Position numbers and translations under genes: made by a program
Shown: positions 46,862 through 55,954 of the stretch, in pieces
Layout of the letters: each line of letters begins with the position of its first letter
Numbering within the stretch: the stretch's first letter is position 1
Notes under the pieces: generated by a model
Seen by the model: only the letters and a program-made list of their open reading frames with translations
Told to the model about the DNA's origin: nothing
Database searches by the model: none
NCBI RefSeq assembly: GCF_028623165.1
Contig: NZ_CP117768.1
Span: forward strand, 124,001-188,000
Direction: 5' to 3'
Length of the DNA stretch: 64,000 nucleotides
Source of the DNA: Nostoc sp. UHCC 0926
GTDB taxonomy: Bacteria > Cyanobacteriota > Cyanobacteriia > Cyanobacteriales > Nostocaceae

Positions 46862-46918
46862 ACACTTTCGGTTACGTATCGCCAATTTTAAATTTAAATT
46901 TCAAAATTTAGATCCAAA

Positions 46919-49528
46919 ATGTCTTTCCCAGATACATCGCCTCGGAAATCACGCGATCGCCAGCGCTTCAAATTGAGCAGTTGGCTGATTGATATTACTC
47001 CCCGATTTTTTGACCGCACTCTCCAAAGGGTGGGTGTGAAACACTTTAAATGGTTTATCCTGCTGCTATTGTTGCTCTCAGTGCCACTGATTGTTACTCC
47101 AATAGAAGTTTGGCAGCAGGGATTGGTAGCAGTGTTTCTTGTGCTACTTGGTCAACTGGTCATACACGCAGAGTTTCAAGAGGACTCTTCTGAAATCAGC
47201 CAGTATTATCACCTATTTCTGCTGTGGCTGAGTATGGTAACAACGCTGCGTTATTTATACTACCGCACCAGCTATACCCTCAACTTTGATGGTTGGCTCA
47301 ACAGCATCGCTTGCCTATTATTGTTCGCAGCTGAACTTTATGCCATCCTCACTTTAGTACTGGCGTACTTTCAAACCCTGAAAATTCAAGAACGCCAACC
47401 AGTTAATCTCACAACCATTCCTGTTGAGGAATGGTACAAAGTTGATATCTACATTCCCACTTACAACGAAGATGTGGAGATTGTTCGTAAGACTGCCGTG
47501 GCAGCCTTGGCCTGTGATTATGCTCCTAATAAAAAACAGGTTTATGTCCTTGATGATGGTCGTCCTGAAAAGTATAAAGAGAACGACCCACGTCGAGAAC
47601 AGTTTAGCGCCAGACGGGAACAGCTACGGCAAATGTGCCAAGAACTCGGCTGTATACACATGACGCGAGACAATAACGACCATGCTAAGGCGGGTAATAT
47701 TAATGCTGCCTTTTACAAAACTGGCGGCGATTTAGTGTTGATTTTGGACTGCGACCACATCCCATCACGGCAAATTCTCCTGCATACAATGGGTTTTTTC
47801 TTCGATCCCAAAGTATCGTTTGTCCAAACTCCCCACTGGTTCTATAACCCCGACCCGTTCGAGCGTAATTTGGTCACCAAAGGTAGAATACCCGCAGGTA
47901 ATGAACTGTTTTATAAGGTATTGCAAAAAGGTAACGATTTTTGGAATGCCGCCTTTTTCTGCGGTTCTGCTGCATTAATCCGCAAATCCCACGCTTTAGA
48001 AGTTGGGGGAATTGCGGTGGAAACAGTGACGGAAGATTGCCACACTGCCTTGCGATTGCATTCGCTGGGTTACAAATCTGTCTATTACGACAAAATTATG
48101 GTGGCTGGTTTAGCACCAGAAACGTTTTCTTCTTATGTAGGGCAACAAGTGCGTTGGGCAAGGGGGATGGCGCAGATTCTGCGATTGGAAAACCCCGTTT
48201 TTAATCCAAAGCTGAACCTGACAGTTGCCCAGAGGATTTGTTATTTCAGTGCAACTTCACACTTTTTGTATGGCTATCCCCGTCTAATATATGCGATCGC
48301 TCCCCCGCTATTTTTATTATTTGGCATTAACTCTGTCCAAGGTTTGGGTTTAGAAACTCTAGCCTACGCCCTACCCCATATTCTCCTCTCGCTTTTTACT
48401 AACTACATCATTTACAAAAACGTCCGGTTCTCGTTCTGGAACGAAATTTTTGAATTTGCGATGGCTTTCCAGGCTGGGTGGGTGACCATGTTAGCACTAT
48501 TTAATCCCAAGCTGGGTTCATTTAACGTTACCGACAAAGGAACGTCTATAACCAAACGCACCTTTGATTGGGAATCGATGCGTGGTCTTTTAGTGGTAAC
48601 AGGACTTGTAGTCTCTTCCTTGCTGGCTGTTCCCTATTGGCTGCTGCTACGTCCTGAAGATTGGCAAGCAGTCTTAGTTAACACCATGTGGTCTATTTTT
48701 AACCTGGTTTTACTGATAGCTGCTTTGTTGGTTGGCTTTGAACAACCGCAAGTACGTTCTGCCCACCGTTTACAGCGTCGTCTCCCCATCTTAATTACCA
48801 GTAACAGTCAAACAATCATGGGCAAAACGGTGAATATCTCGGAAACTGGGGCATTAATTTCCTTAGAAACCTGGCCCAATTTACTGGATGAAGTGGAAGT
48901 TGAGGTGATGGGAGATTATACTGCTAGCGCTTCCCTAACGGCGCAGATTGTCCGAGTCTCCCCTATTAATGATACAGAAACGCTTTTAGCAGTTGATTTT
49001 GTGAAGCTCAACAAGGCCCAACGCGATGCTTTAACTCTAGTTTTGTATTCTGATGTGCAGGAGTGGTATTCTCAAAAAGGGCAGTATGTAGACCGACCCA
49101 TAGCTTCCCTTGGATTCCTAGCTACGAGTCTGACTCGCGCCTTGCATGACATCAAACAAACTAGCCGTAAAAAGGTACGCAAGCAGGTAAATAGCAATAG
49201 CCAACTCTACTGGGATGGTAACTTCTTTTTTGGAGTAGCCACAGAACTAGGAACAACAGGTTTGCGCTTGGAAATAGAGGATAAAAAAGCCGTGTCTTCT
49301 CATAAAATGCTAGGACAACAGGATTTGCACACGATGCGAACTGTTAAACCATTAGTTGGTTTACTGTTGAATGAGGATGGGGATAACCTCTCATCTAACC
49401 GATTCGTTGCCGAAATTTATGTAGTAGAAGAAGAGGTAAATGGCAAGATTGCGATCGAGTTAATTTTTCCAGAAAAATTCAAAGAACGCCAAGACACCAA
49501 AATTAGACAACTGTTGCAGGTTCTGTAG
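46919..49528 (+). CDS. bcsA: Cellulose synthase catalytic subunit (UDP-forming) with PilZ domain, BcsA
   Basis: The protein has 869 aa. The GT2 domain has all catalytic motifs: YVLDDGRPEK (D212, D213), LDCDHIPS (D277, D279), TEDCH (D373) and QQVRWARG (Q409, R412, W413). Several membrane helices flank it (FILLLLLLSVPLIVTPI before; ATSHFLYGYPRLIYAIAPPL and others after). The PilZ domain follows with RLQRR (617-621) and NISETGALIS, the c-di-GMP-binding residues. It polymerises UDP-glucose into beta-1,4-glucan and extrudes it across the inner membrane, activated by c-di-GMP. The C-terminal 180 residues beyond PilZ are an extra domain. Confidence 0.96.
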   Translation: MSFPDTSPRKSRDRQRFKLSSWLIDITPRFFDRTLQRVGVKHFKWFILLLLLLSVPLIVTPIEVWQQGLVAVFLVLLGQLVIHAEFQEDSSEISQYYHLFLLWLSMVTTLRYLYYRTSYTLNFDGWLNSIACLLLFAAELYAILTLVLAYFQTLKIQERQPVNLTTIPVEEWYKVDIYIPTYNEDVEIVRKTAVAALACDYAPNKKQVYVLDDGRPEKYKENDPRREQFSARREQLRQMCQELGCIHMTRDNNDHAKAGNINAAFYKTGGDLVLILDCDHIPSRQILLHTMGFFFDPKVSFVQTPHWFYNPDPFERNLVTKGRIPAGNELFYKVLQKGNDFWNAAFFCGSAALIRKSHALEVGGIAVETVTEDCHTALRLHSLGYKSVYYDKIMVAGLAPETFSSYVGQQVRWARGMAQILRLENPVFNPKLNLTVAQRICYFSATSHFLYGYPRLIYAIAPPLFLLFGINSVQGLGLETLAYALPHILLSLFTNYIIYKNVRFSFWNEIFEFAMAFQAGWVTMLALFNPKLGSFNVTDKGTSITKRTFDWESMRGLLVVTGLVVSSLLAVPYWLLLRPEDWQAVLVNTMWSIFNLVLLIAALLVGFEQPQVRSAHRLQRRLPILITSNSQTIMGKTVNISETGALISLETWPNLLDEVEVEVMGDYTASASLTAQIVRVSPINDTETLLAVDFVKLNKAQRDALTLVLYSDVQEWYSQKGQYVDRPIASLGFLATSLTRALHDIKQTSRKKVRKQVNSNSQLYWDGNFFFGVATELGTTGLRLEIEDKKAVSSHKMLGQQDLHTMRTVKPLVGLLLNEDGDNLSSNRFVAEIYVVEEEVNGKIAIELIFPEKFKERQDTKIRQLLQVL

Positions 49529-50048
49529 CAGAAGTATTTGACTAGATTTTGATTAGCGCAAGCTCCATTTCAGTCCAGATGTTGCTTGCGCTTGGGAGTG
49601 TTTTAAACAGAACTAGCCCTTTCAAGGTCATCTGTGAGAGGTTAAAATACCCAAAATCGTCTTATTGAAGTCTTATTGAAAATGATAATTGTGCAGGGGT
49701 GAGGATTGTACTTGACTACGAATTTTAGATAAAAGATTTTCGATAAAAGATTTTTTGGTTCATGCCCCGCCCCGGACTTTGTCCCGCTGCGCTAATGTGG
49801 GCGAAACAAATCAAAAATTCTCAATTTAAAATTCGGCTTGCCCCATACCATTGTGGTCGGGGTCAGCATTGAGCGAACGCAAGAGCGTCTCTAAGAGTTG
49901 CCGAAGTGTCAATTCCATTATCGGTCAATTCCATTATCCAAAATTGATTGACCTTAGCTTGATGCTGGCCACCCTACAGGATCTTACTAAAGACTTCTCT
50001 CCATTCCACAAAAAAAATGTAGTGCATTCAATTAAGAACCGCTAGCAA
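49529..50048. other. Intergenic region after bcsA
   Basis: No gene is supported. A GC-rich short dispersed repeat (CCCCGCCCCGGACTTTGTCC and following, about 49765-49806) interrupts AT-rich filler. Confidence 0.5.
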
Positions 50049-50732
50049 TCACACTTTGCCAGCCAAGTTCATCAACTGTTTGAAGTTCACAAGATAAGTG
50101 GTGTTGTTGGCGCTGTCAATGTTAATCCACCCTTTTTCATGCAGCTTTTCCATGATTTTGGTGGTTTCTTCAACACCGATTTCTGTCACCTCTGCTAAAT
50201 CTTTAAAGGGAATGTTAAAAATTTCTCTTCCTGAGTCTGATTCCTGACCATAGTTTTCGCCTAAAGTCACTAGGGTATGGGCGAGTTTGACCGCTGGTGG
50301 TGAAGACCGCATTTGTAAGCGCAGGTTAATTTGCCGCAATCGCCGCACCATCAGTTGCAACATGCGGTGATGTAACTGCGGGTCTTTAAACAATATTTGA
50401 ATAAAACGCTCTCTGGAGATACTAAGCAACTTCACGGGTGAAAGGGCAATGACATCGGTTGAGCGTGGAGATTCATCCAAAATTGCCATTTCTCCAAAAA
50501 AATCGCCACGGCCAAAAATTGCCAGAGCTACTGAATCTTCCCCAACGGTACGCCGGACTTTGACCCAACCAGAAACCACGAAGTAAACGGCGTTACCCCA
50601 GGCATCTTCCATCACAACAGCTCGCCCAGATGGGTATTCATGTTCAATTGCAACGTTGAGCAGCCATTCCAAAGTCTGTGGATTGGCTGTACTCATTAAG
50701 GGGAAAAGTTCACTAAAAACCTCAGTTAGCAT
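50049..50732 (-). CDS. Crp/Fnr-family transcription regulator
   Basis: The protein has 227 aa. An N-terminal cyclic-nucleotide-binding domain (PSGRAVVMEDAWGNAVYFVV, FGRGDFFGEMAILDESPRST) is joined by the long Crp dimer helix (DPQLHHRMLQLMVRRLRQIN) to a C-terminal winged HTH (FNIPFKDLAEVTEIGVEETT). The binding pocket has the GEMA and PRS pattern of cAMP-type sensors, although the ligand cannot be proven from sequence. It converges on the bcs operon; whether it controls cellulose genes is not shown. Confidence 0.88.
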   Translation of the reverse strand: MLTEVFSELFPLMSTANPQTLEWLLNVAIEHEYPSGRAVVMEDAWGNAVYFVVSGWVKVRRTVGEDSVALAIFGRGDFFGEMAILDESPRSTDVIALSPVKLLSISRERFIQILFKDPQLHHRMLQLMVRRLRQINLRLQMRSSPPAVKLAHTLVTLGENYGQESDSGREIFNIPFKDLAEVTEIGVEETTKIMEKLHEKGWINIDSANNTTYLVNFKQLMNLAGKV

Positions 50733-50965
50733 GAAATATTTGCAAAAAATGGATTCAAGAGTGGGAAACTAACTTTGCTACTATAAGTTTGTTTAAACCG
50801 TAATCTTACTCAGAATATGATCGCAAAATCTGTATTTATTTGAGATGAACCTCTAAGGTTGATCGGTCTAGGGTTCTATTACAACATAACAATTATGTAT
50901 GTGATCGAAATCAGCAGTTTTACTGACAGATTTATGATTTGGTGTTTGTTGGTGACATACTCTCA

Positions 50966-50990
50966 CCGCTAATTGAAAAGCAATTAGCGG
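50966..50990. repeat. Perfect hairpin at the tnpB 3' end (IS605-type right end / omegaRNA region)
   Basis: CCGCTAATTG (50966-50975) pairs perfectly with CAATTAGCGG (50981-50990) around a five-base loop and includes the tnpB stop codon. IS200/IS605 elements carry such a subterminal hairpin at the right end, where the guide RNA of TnpB is made. Confidence 0.6.
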
Positions 50991-51433
50991 GAGCATCTCA
51001 GATTTACAAATGAGACTTGCTGCTTCATAGGCTGACTAATGTCTAAGCCTCCACACCCAGAGATCGGTAGTCCAACCGACCCACGCTTTAAAATATTCAG
51101 TGCGCTGTTCCAATCTCGGTCAATGACCAATCCACAAGAACAACTGTGCTCGCGTTCCACAAGGGTTTTTTCAACCCTTTCACCACAACTCGAACAATTA
51201 ATACTCGTGCCTCTAGGGTCAACATCCCGTGTATACTTGCCGCGTTTTACCGCTACTGCTTGCATGATCTGGAGGAATCCGCCCCAGGCAACATCTAGTA
51301 TCGACAAAGCTTGCCGTGTTCTAGCTAGCCCTTTAATGTTCAGGTTTTCAAAAACAATTAAGTCATAGGAATTAACCAACCAATGAGCAACAGCGCAATT
51401 AATTAAACGAAGTACGCGACTATAGACAGCGGT
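50984..51433 (-). pseudogene. tnpB: 5'-truncated TnpB (IS200/IS605-type RNA-guided nuclease)
   Basis: About 149 codons remain of a protein normally near 400 aa. In the minus frame the last third is well kept: AHWLVNSYDLIVFENLNIKGL, the zinc-ribbon CSSC...CSCG, and DRDWNSALNIL with the last catalytic Asp of the RuvC-like site. An in-frame TAG (51434-51436) marks the upstream break; the N-terminal nuclease half and any tnpA are absent. The fragment cannot be an active nuclease. Confidence 0.85.
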
Positions 51434-51442
51434 CTAAATTGC

Positions 51443-51510
51443 TTGATTTGTCTCTGTCCCCTGCTTCTCAATGCAATCCATTGAATTGGTCGGGGGATGC
51501 GACAAATCAA
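51443..51510. repeat. Long-armed inverted repeat next to the TnpB fragment
   Basis: TTGATTTGTC (51443-51452) pairs with GACAAATCAA (51501-51510), with further inner complementarity (TCCCC with GGGGGA). It sits exactly at the broken 5' side of tnpB and may mark the junction of the deletion or another small element. Confidence 0.5.
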
Positions 51511-51569
51511 ACCTGTTAGCCTGAATTTCTGTTTTTTAATTATTTGAAGAAGATTTTGTTTCAGATGAA

Positions 51570-52775
51570 TTACTCATTATATTTTATTAAAGTCCAGTAA
51601 AGATTAACCAATTCAATCGGCACATAGCGCACATCAAGATCAGGATTTAGTTTTTGGCAATTCTGAGCAAACTGCCAATCCTCAGTGGCATTGTCAGTAT
51701 GCCCGTCTCCAACAATCCAATAAACTTTATTTGGGTTTTCATAAATAATATCCTGGAATATTCCAGTATTGGGTTTATCGAAAACTAAGTTGTAATCGGG
51801 GCTTTCTAGCCAAGTGCCATCTTCATAGATTAGACAATCGGGTGTATTGCGGTTAGGAGCAAAGTACATAGCGTTAAAATCCAAGCCAATTTTCTTGAGA
51901 GACTCACTTAAAAGCTCAACTTCGTTATGCAAAAATTCCTCAGTTTTTTGCTCACCTGCAATCCCACGCTGATTGGATGCAATATACAACTCAATTTCAT
52001 CGTTATCATCTCCATCAGCCCATTGTTTAAATTCTGGCAGAAATTCAAAATCGAAAGGAGAGTTAGGAAAGGCACGTCCTTGCTTTGGTCGTTTGATAGT
52101 TTTATCCATATCAAAGATGATTGCACCTGGGCGTTGCAGATTAACCATTTGTACAGCAACGTCAGCAGGAGTCATTCCCGTTTTGGGAATCTGGTTAAAT
52201 TCCTCCCATCCCAACCGCATAGATTCAATCACCTCTGCGGGGACATTATGCGTTGATATAGCTTTTTCACCATTGGGCAATATTACTGCCTGAGTGGTAA
52301 TTAGATGAACTGCATAGCCATACTTGTCTGCTAATTCAATATACGGCTTGCGGTAAATATTGCGGGTGTTGGTGTTATGGACGCTGATTTCAACTCCATC
52401 CTCCATCCAAGCTTCTACCGTATTAAGACACCATTGATGCGATTCTTTTTGTAGTTGGGACTGGTAAATACCGTCTACATACAACCCTGGATAATCGTCA
52501 ACTGCGATCGCTAAACCATGTAGTTTTTCAGCTAATGTACTTTTACCAGTTCCAGGCAACCCACAAATCAGTGTTAGAGTTTTGTTTTTTACTGGCTTTT
52601 TCCCATCCAGAAGAGTTCGCACTCCCCTAGAAGAATTCCCATTCCCAATTCTTTTGATAATTTCCCAGTGACCTGGAAGTAGATTTACTTGTTTAAGGAC
52701 TGGCTTTTCGTCACCAAGTCTGTGGTTGCCGTGAGACTTTGGATTATTACCACGTCCAATATTGTTTTTTGGCAT
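51570..52775 (-). CDS. Polynucleotide kinase-phosphatase with N-terminal RHH-like segment
   Basis: The protein has 401 aa in three parts. Residues about 29-58 (VNLLPGHWEIIKRIGNGNSS, then RGVRTLL) resemble a ribbon-helix-helix DNA-binding motif. Residues 65-215 are a P-loop kinase: CGLPGTGKST (72-80), AVDDY, NTNTRN and an arginine-bearing lid. Residues 216-401 are a HAD phosphatase: FDMDKT (221-226), IASNQRGIA (Ser267), FDKPNTGIF (Lys334) and VGDGHTDN (Asp357). The order kinase-phosphatase is that of T4 PNKP, which repairs 5'-OH/3'-phosphate ends in nucleic acids. No ligase gene is adjacent. The kinase and phosphatase calls are firm; the RHH part and the substrate are inferred. Confidence 0.8.
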   Translation of the reverse strand: MPKNNIGRGNNPKSHGNHRLGDEKPVLKQVNLLPGHWEIIKRIGNGNSSRGVRTLLDGKKPVKNKTLTLICGLPGTGKSTLAEKLHGLAIAVDDYPGLYVDGIYQSQLQKESHQWCLNTVEAWMEDGVEISVHNTNTRNIYRKPYIELADKYGYAVHLITTQAVILPNGEKAISTHNVPAEVIESMRLGWEEFNQIPKTGMTPADVAVQMVNLQRPGAIIFDMDKTIKRPKQGRAFPNSPFDFEFLPEFKQWADGDDNDEIELYIASNQRGIAGEQKTEEFLHNEVELLSESLKKIGLDFNAMYFAPNRNTPDCLIYEDGTWLESPDYNLVFDKPNTGIFQDIIYENPNKVYWIVGDGHTDNATEDWQFAQNCQKLNPDLDVRYVPIELVNLYWTLIKYNE

Positions 52776-53356
52776 AATCTGTTGGAAGAGAAGTCTTCAA
52801 AGTATTTGTATGTCTTCATCCTATTAAACTTAATTAAATTAGAAAATTCAAGCACCAAATGGATTGCTATCTAGTGCCAGTATTTTGATCTGTTTATCTA
52901 AATTTTTTACTAATTCATTCAGGGCAACCAAAGCCTCTAATTGCTGAAAGTCAAGGCTAGGATTCAGTAAAAACCGTTTTTGTAGTTCATGTAACTTGAA
53001 GCTTAGTTGCTGAGAAATTCCTCAGGCATGGCGAATCATTTAATTCACCCTCTGAAGACAACATAGATTTAATTACTTAGTGTATATTTATATAATATTT
53101 TGCCTTTAATTTAGTAAGTAGTTAATAAATTGGACTTTGTTCGATTGTTAAAATTTAAATTATATATACCTAAGTAGAAGATGAATTTCAGATGTGGATT
53201 GGGGATAATATTGAGTTACAATCTGCTGTAGTAAGTGAGGGATGAGGGGATGAAGAGTCTCCAGGAGCAGAGGGGAGGAACTTGTGATGAATTCCCCTCT
53301 GCTCTCCTGCTCCTTGTGTCCCACGGTTTGAATTGAGCAACTAGATGCCTCACAGC
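52776..53356. other. Intergenic region with small gene relic
   Basis: It contains the frameshifted small ORF at 52848-53029. The remainder (about 53040-53356) is AT-rich or filler sequence with no supported gene. Confidence 0.5.
52848..53029 (-). pseudogene. Small frameshifted gene
   Basis: A minus-strand frame ending at 52848 encodes a helical, protein-like sequence (SQQLSFKLHELQKRFLLN, LEALVALNELVKNLDKQIKI) but has no start codon. The only nearby ATG, at 53029 with MPEEFLSN, is in a different frame; one base change would join them. It is either a decayed small gene or contains a sequencing or frameshift error. Family unknown. Confidence 0.4.
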
Positions 53357-54532
53357 CTACTCCTGAGTTCTTAAAGCTTGGGCAGCAAGATAGACTTTTG
53401 TCCATTCGCCTAGCACTTGATGGGTTTTGAGTTTTAAATTTTGGGCTATTGCTTCTATTGAGTTACCCGCTCTTTGCAAATCTAAAATCTGCCGCTCCAG
53501 AGGAGTCAATTTTTCATAAAGTTGCTGCCATTGATTTTGTGTTAATCCCAAGTTATGTTCTTGTAAAGAAATTGAGAGCCAGCTATCTACGAGTTCTGGT
53601 TTACCTTTAAGAGCAAAAACCCGCACGGCGTGGTAACTAATTTTTTCTCGCAGACGGTATACCTCTTTAGTCTGCTTATTTAATCTGTGGGCGATCTCTT
53701 CCTGGGACTTACCTTGCAGATACAGTCGTAGCCACTCCACTGCATCTGTCCCGAGATTTTCTTGTAAATAATTTTCAAATTCTTTTTGTACTGACTGACG
53801 CAGCGCTTGTTGTTCCTCTAGTTGTTGTGCTTGTTGATATTCTGCGATCGCTTGACTATCCACTAAGTTAACTCGATTCTCACTGTCGTCTGTGAGAACT
53901 TCTTCCGACACCAGTCTAATTAAGTCACGGCTTGGCACTTGAGTTAAGCCACCGCGCTGAGTGCGACGCAAGTAATTTACAAACCGATAAGCTAATAGGG
54001 GTTGATTGCGTACTGGCCGCAGACAATATTCTTCTACACTGGCAAATAGCAGAGCATCCCCCAATCGTCGATCGGTTGTATATTTGGCAATATCAGCCAT
54101 TTGCTGTTGCATGTGGCTATCGCTTTGCAGTAATTCTTGGAGTACTTCTTGCAAGACATCGATCACACTGCGCTGGCGATCGCGGCTAAGGGCAACCCAT
54201 GTCTGAATTTTATTTCGTAATGTCACTAAACTTCCCAGTCGCGTTATCAAGTTGCGATAAGCACGCTCTCGCCCCAGCCCCAAGTAGCGTTGACGTAAAA
54301 TCCTCCAGCGATATTCCATCGCTTGCTTGGCGATACCTAGTTCCTTAGGGTTAAACAGATCAAACCGTTTTGAGTCAGATCCAAATAGCCAGAAAATAAT
54401 ACTTTGCCTAGCAGCTTCACTTTGTTCTGGACATTCCGTAGCCAAGCGCTTTCGCCAATCTAGAGCTAGTTTTTCCACATCCTTTGTCATAGCGAGATTG
54501 CGCTCCTCGAAACTCAATTTTGAAGTTTGCAT
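53357..54532 (-). CDS. HetZ-related regulator with sigma-70 region 4-like HTHs
   Basis: The protein has 391 aa from the ATG at 54532; ATGs at 54544 and 54490 are alternatives. It is all-helical and soluble. Two helix-turn-helix-like segments resemble sigma-70 region 4: LYLQGKSQEEIAHRLNKQTK and LTPLERQILDLQRAGNSIEA, followed by AQNLKLKTHQVLGEWTKVYL. The whole pattern matches what I recall as HetZ-related protein 2 of heterocyst-forming cyanobacteria, a group tied to heterocyst development regulators; that name is from memory. No sigma region 2 is seen, so it is not a complete sigma factor. Confidence 0.6.
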   Translation of the reverse strand: MQTSKLSFEERNLAMTKDVEKLALDWRKRLATECPEQSEAARQSIIFWLFGSDSKRFDLFNPKELGIAKQAMEYRWRILRQRYLGLGRERAYRNLITRLGSLVTLRNKIQTWVALSRDRQRSVIDVLQEVLQELLQSDSHMQQQMADIAKYTTDRRLGDALLFASVEEYCLRPVRNQPLLAYRFVNYLRRTQRGGLTQVPSRDLIRLVSEEVLTDDSENRVNLVDSQAIAEYQQAQQLEEQQALRQSVQKEFENYLQENLGTDAVEWLRLYLQGKSQEEIAHRLNKQTKEVYRLREKISYHAVRVFALKGKPELVDSWLSISLQEHNLGLTQNQWQQLYEKLTPLERQILDLQRAGNSIEAIAQNLKLKTHQVLGEWTKVYLAAQALRTQE

Positions 54533-54942
54533 CACAACCCCCATTTGTCCCACCTAATTGTTTAACTGGCAGCTGCCCCGGATTTCATGAGTTTCATGAA
54601 AACATCTCAGTGATTCCACTTTTATTACGTCTTAATTCACTAAAATTATGCAAAAATTTTTGCATTGGTGTTTTGCTTTCAATTTCAAAGTGCTCTAAAT
54701 GCATGAAAATCAAGCATTTCTGCCAATTCTGTTAATTTAAATTTTTTGTTAAGTTATGTTTTTTAACTGAGAATAGAAATCTGCCTCCTGGAGTGGTGAG
54801 GATAGACCTTTGCAGGAGATGGGTTGCAAAAATCTGATTTTTTGTAACCGAGCCGAGGAACGAATCTAATTTAACTCAATATCAGACGTTATTTCACTCG
54901 TATAAGTTTCAACCCTCTACAACCCCTTACGTAGTAAAATAC

Positions 54943-54962
54943 CAGGGCAAACGCATCTAAAT
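54943..54962. repeat. IS-end-like direct repeat, copy 1
   Basis: CAGGGCAAACGCATCTAAAT recurs exactly at 55641-55660, the second copy lying about 100 bp before an ISAs1 transposase relic. I take it as an ISAs1-type terminal sequence. Confidence 0.5.
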
Positions 54963-55040
54963 TACTCTTGATCACAACCAACATTAAGAACCAACGAAAA
55001 AATAAGCATTTCTCGTTTGGTTTAGTTTCCAAGACTCAAA

Positions 55041-55070
55041 GCGATGTCTACGACGGGCTACGCCTACGCT
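55041..55070. repeat. 30-bp dispersed repeat (GCGATGTCTACGACGGGCTA...), copy 1
   Basis: An exact second copy lies at 55904-55933 and a partial one at 62377-62392. GC-rich in AT-rich surroundings. Confidence 0.7.
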
Positions 55071-55327
55071 TAAATCTTGATCAATAAACAAGCGTTAATG
55101 AGATTAGCTGCAAGTCTATTGATAATATAGGAGTGTTATTGACATGATGTATTCGCCCTGATTCTACTCCCATTTGAGGAAGAACCAAAAAAATCATTCA
55201 ATCTCAAGCTTCTTGTTTTTCTGGCTTTTTGCTTTTCTATAAACCATAATAGTTTGAATTTTATATATAGAAAATCTATATAACTAATATATTTTTCAGA
55301 TAAACCCCATATAAAAACTCATCCTAA

Positions 55328-55516
55328 ACTAATAGGACTTACGCATTGACAGAAAAATCAAAATAGGGGGCATGGTTTTCAGCGCTTAGAGCTTGGTTTT
55401 TTGTTTCCTGTCAAGCGATCGCAACCAAGAAAGGATGATTTCTAAAAGCTTGAAACAACCTCTAAAGCGTTGATACACAACATAGTCTTTTTGTACAGTG
55501 TGTAAGTTCTAACTAA
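55328..55516. mobile_element. 179-bp MITE-like element with 5-bp target duplication
   Basis: The ends TAGGACTTACGCATTG (55333-55348) and the inverse of TAGAACTTACACACTG (55496-55511) match at 13 of 16 positions. ACTAA flanks both ends (55328-55332, 55512-55516). The same GACTTACGCA-type end occurs near 6573-6586. Non-coding. Confidence 0.55.
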
Positions 55517-55640
55517 GTTCAAGCCTCACATCTATAGCAATCCTAAATGAGTTGTGAGAAAATACTGAGGAGAGGAGCAAAAATGATTGAAACTAAGAGC
55601 TGATTCGTAAATAAAATCTAAAGAGAACGGAATCTGGCTT

Positions 55641-55660
55641 CAGGGCAAACGCATCTAAAT
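55641..55660. repeat. IS-end-like direct repeat, copy 2
   Basis: Exact copy of 54943-54962. Confidence 0.5.
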
Positions 55661-55756
55661 ATTGACGAGCCTGAAAAAGAGTGAAATACGCCAAGGCCAC
55701 AACTATATAGGGCTTTCAGAAAATTAAATATCCCCGTTTATCGAAATTATAATCGT

Positions 55757-55954
55757 AGTCTTGAAGAAAATGCTCAAACGTTTGCCAACTTTGTTCGCAG
55801 TCATTGGGGGATAGAGAATTCATTACACTGGATATTAGATTTAAATAGATTCTTGGATAAATACTATCGCTATAGCGTGGAATCAGCCCCAGTATGCCAC
55901 ATGGCGATGTCTACGACGGGCTACGCCTACGCTATTCTGGATAGTTGGGATTGA
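55757..55954 (+). pseudogene. ISAs1-family transposase C-terminal relic
   Basis: An open stretch without start encodes NAQTFANFVRSHWGIENSLH and WILDLNRFLD, the hallmark RSHWGIENSLHWxLD block of ISAs1-type DDE transposases. After APVCHMAM the frame runs into a short dispersed repeat (55904-55933) and stops. The rest of the gene is lost. Confidence 0.8.
55904..55933. repeat. 30-bp dispersed repeat, copy 2
   Basis: Exact copy of 55041-55070, inserted into the ISAs1 relic. Confidence 0.7.

Noticed and set aside
49851..50045. 64-codon plus-strand reading frame after bcsA
   Set aside because: It begins in filler sequence and lacks a ribosome site or protein character.
53160..53405. 81-codon minus-strand frame
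   Set aside because: It overlaps the HetZ-like gene end and contains repeated 'ctcctgctcc' filler; no motif.
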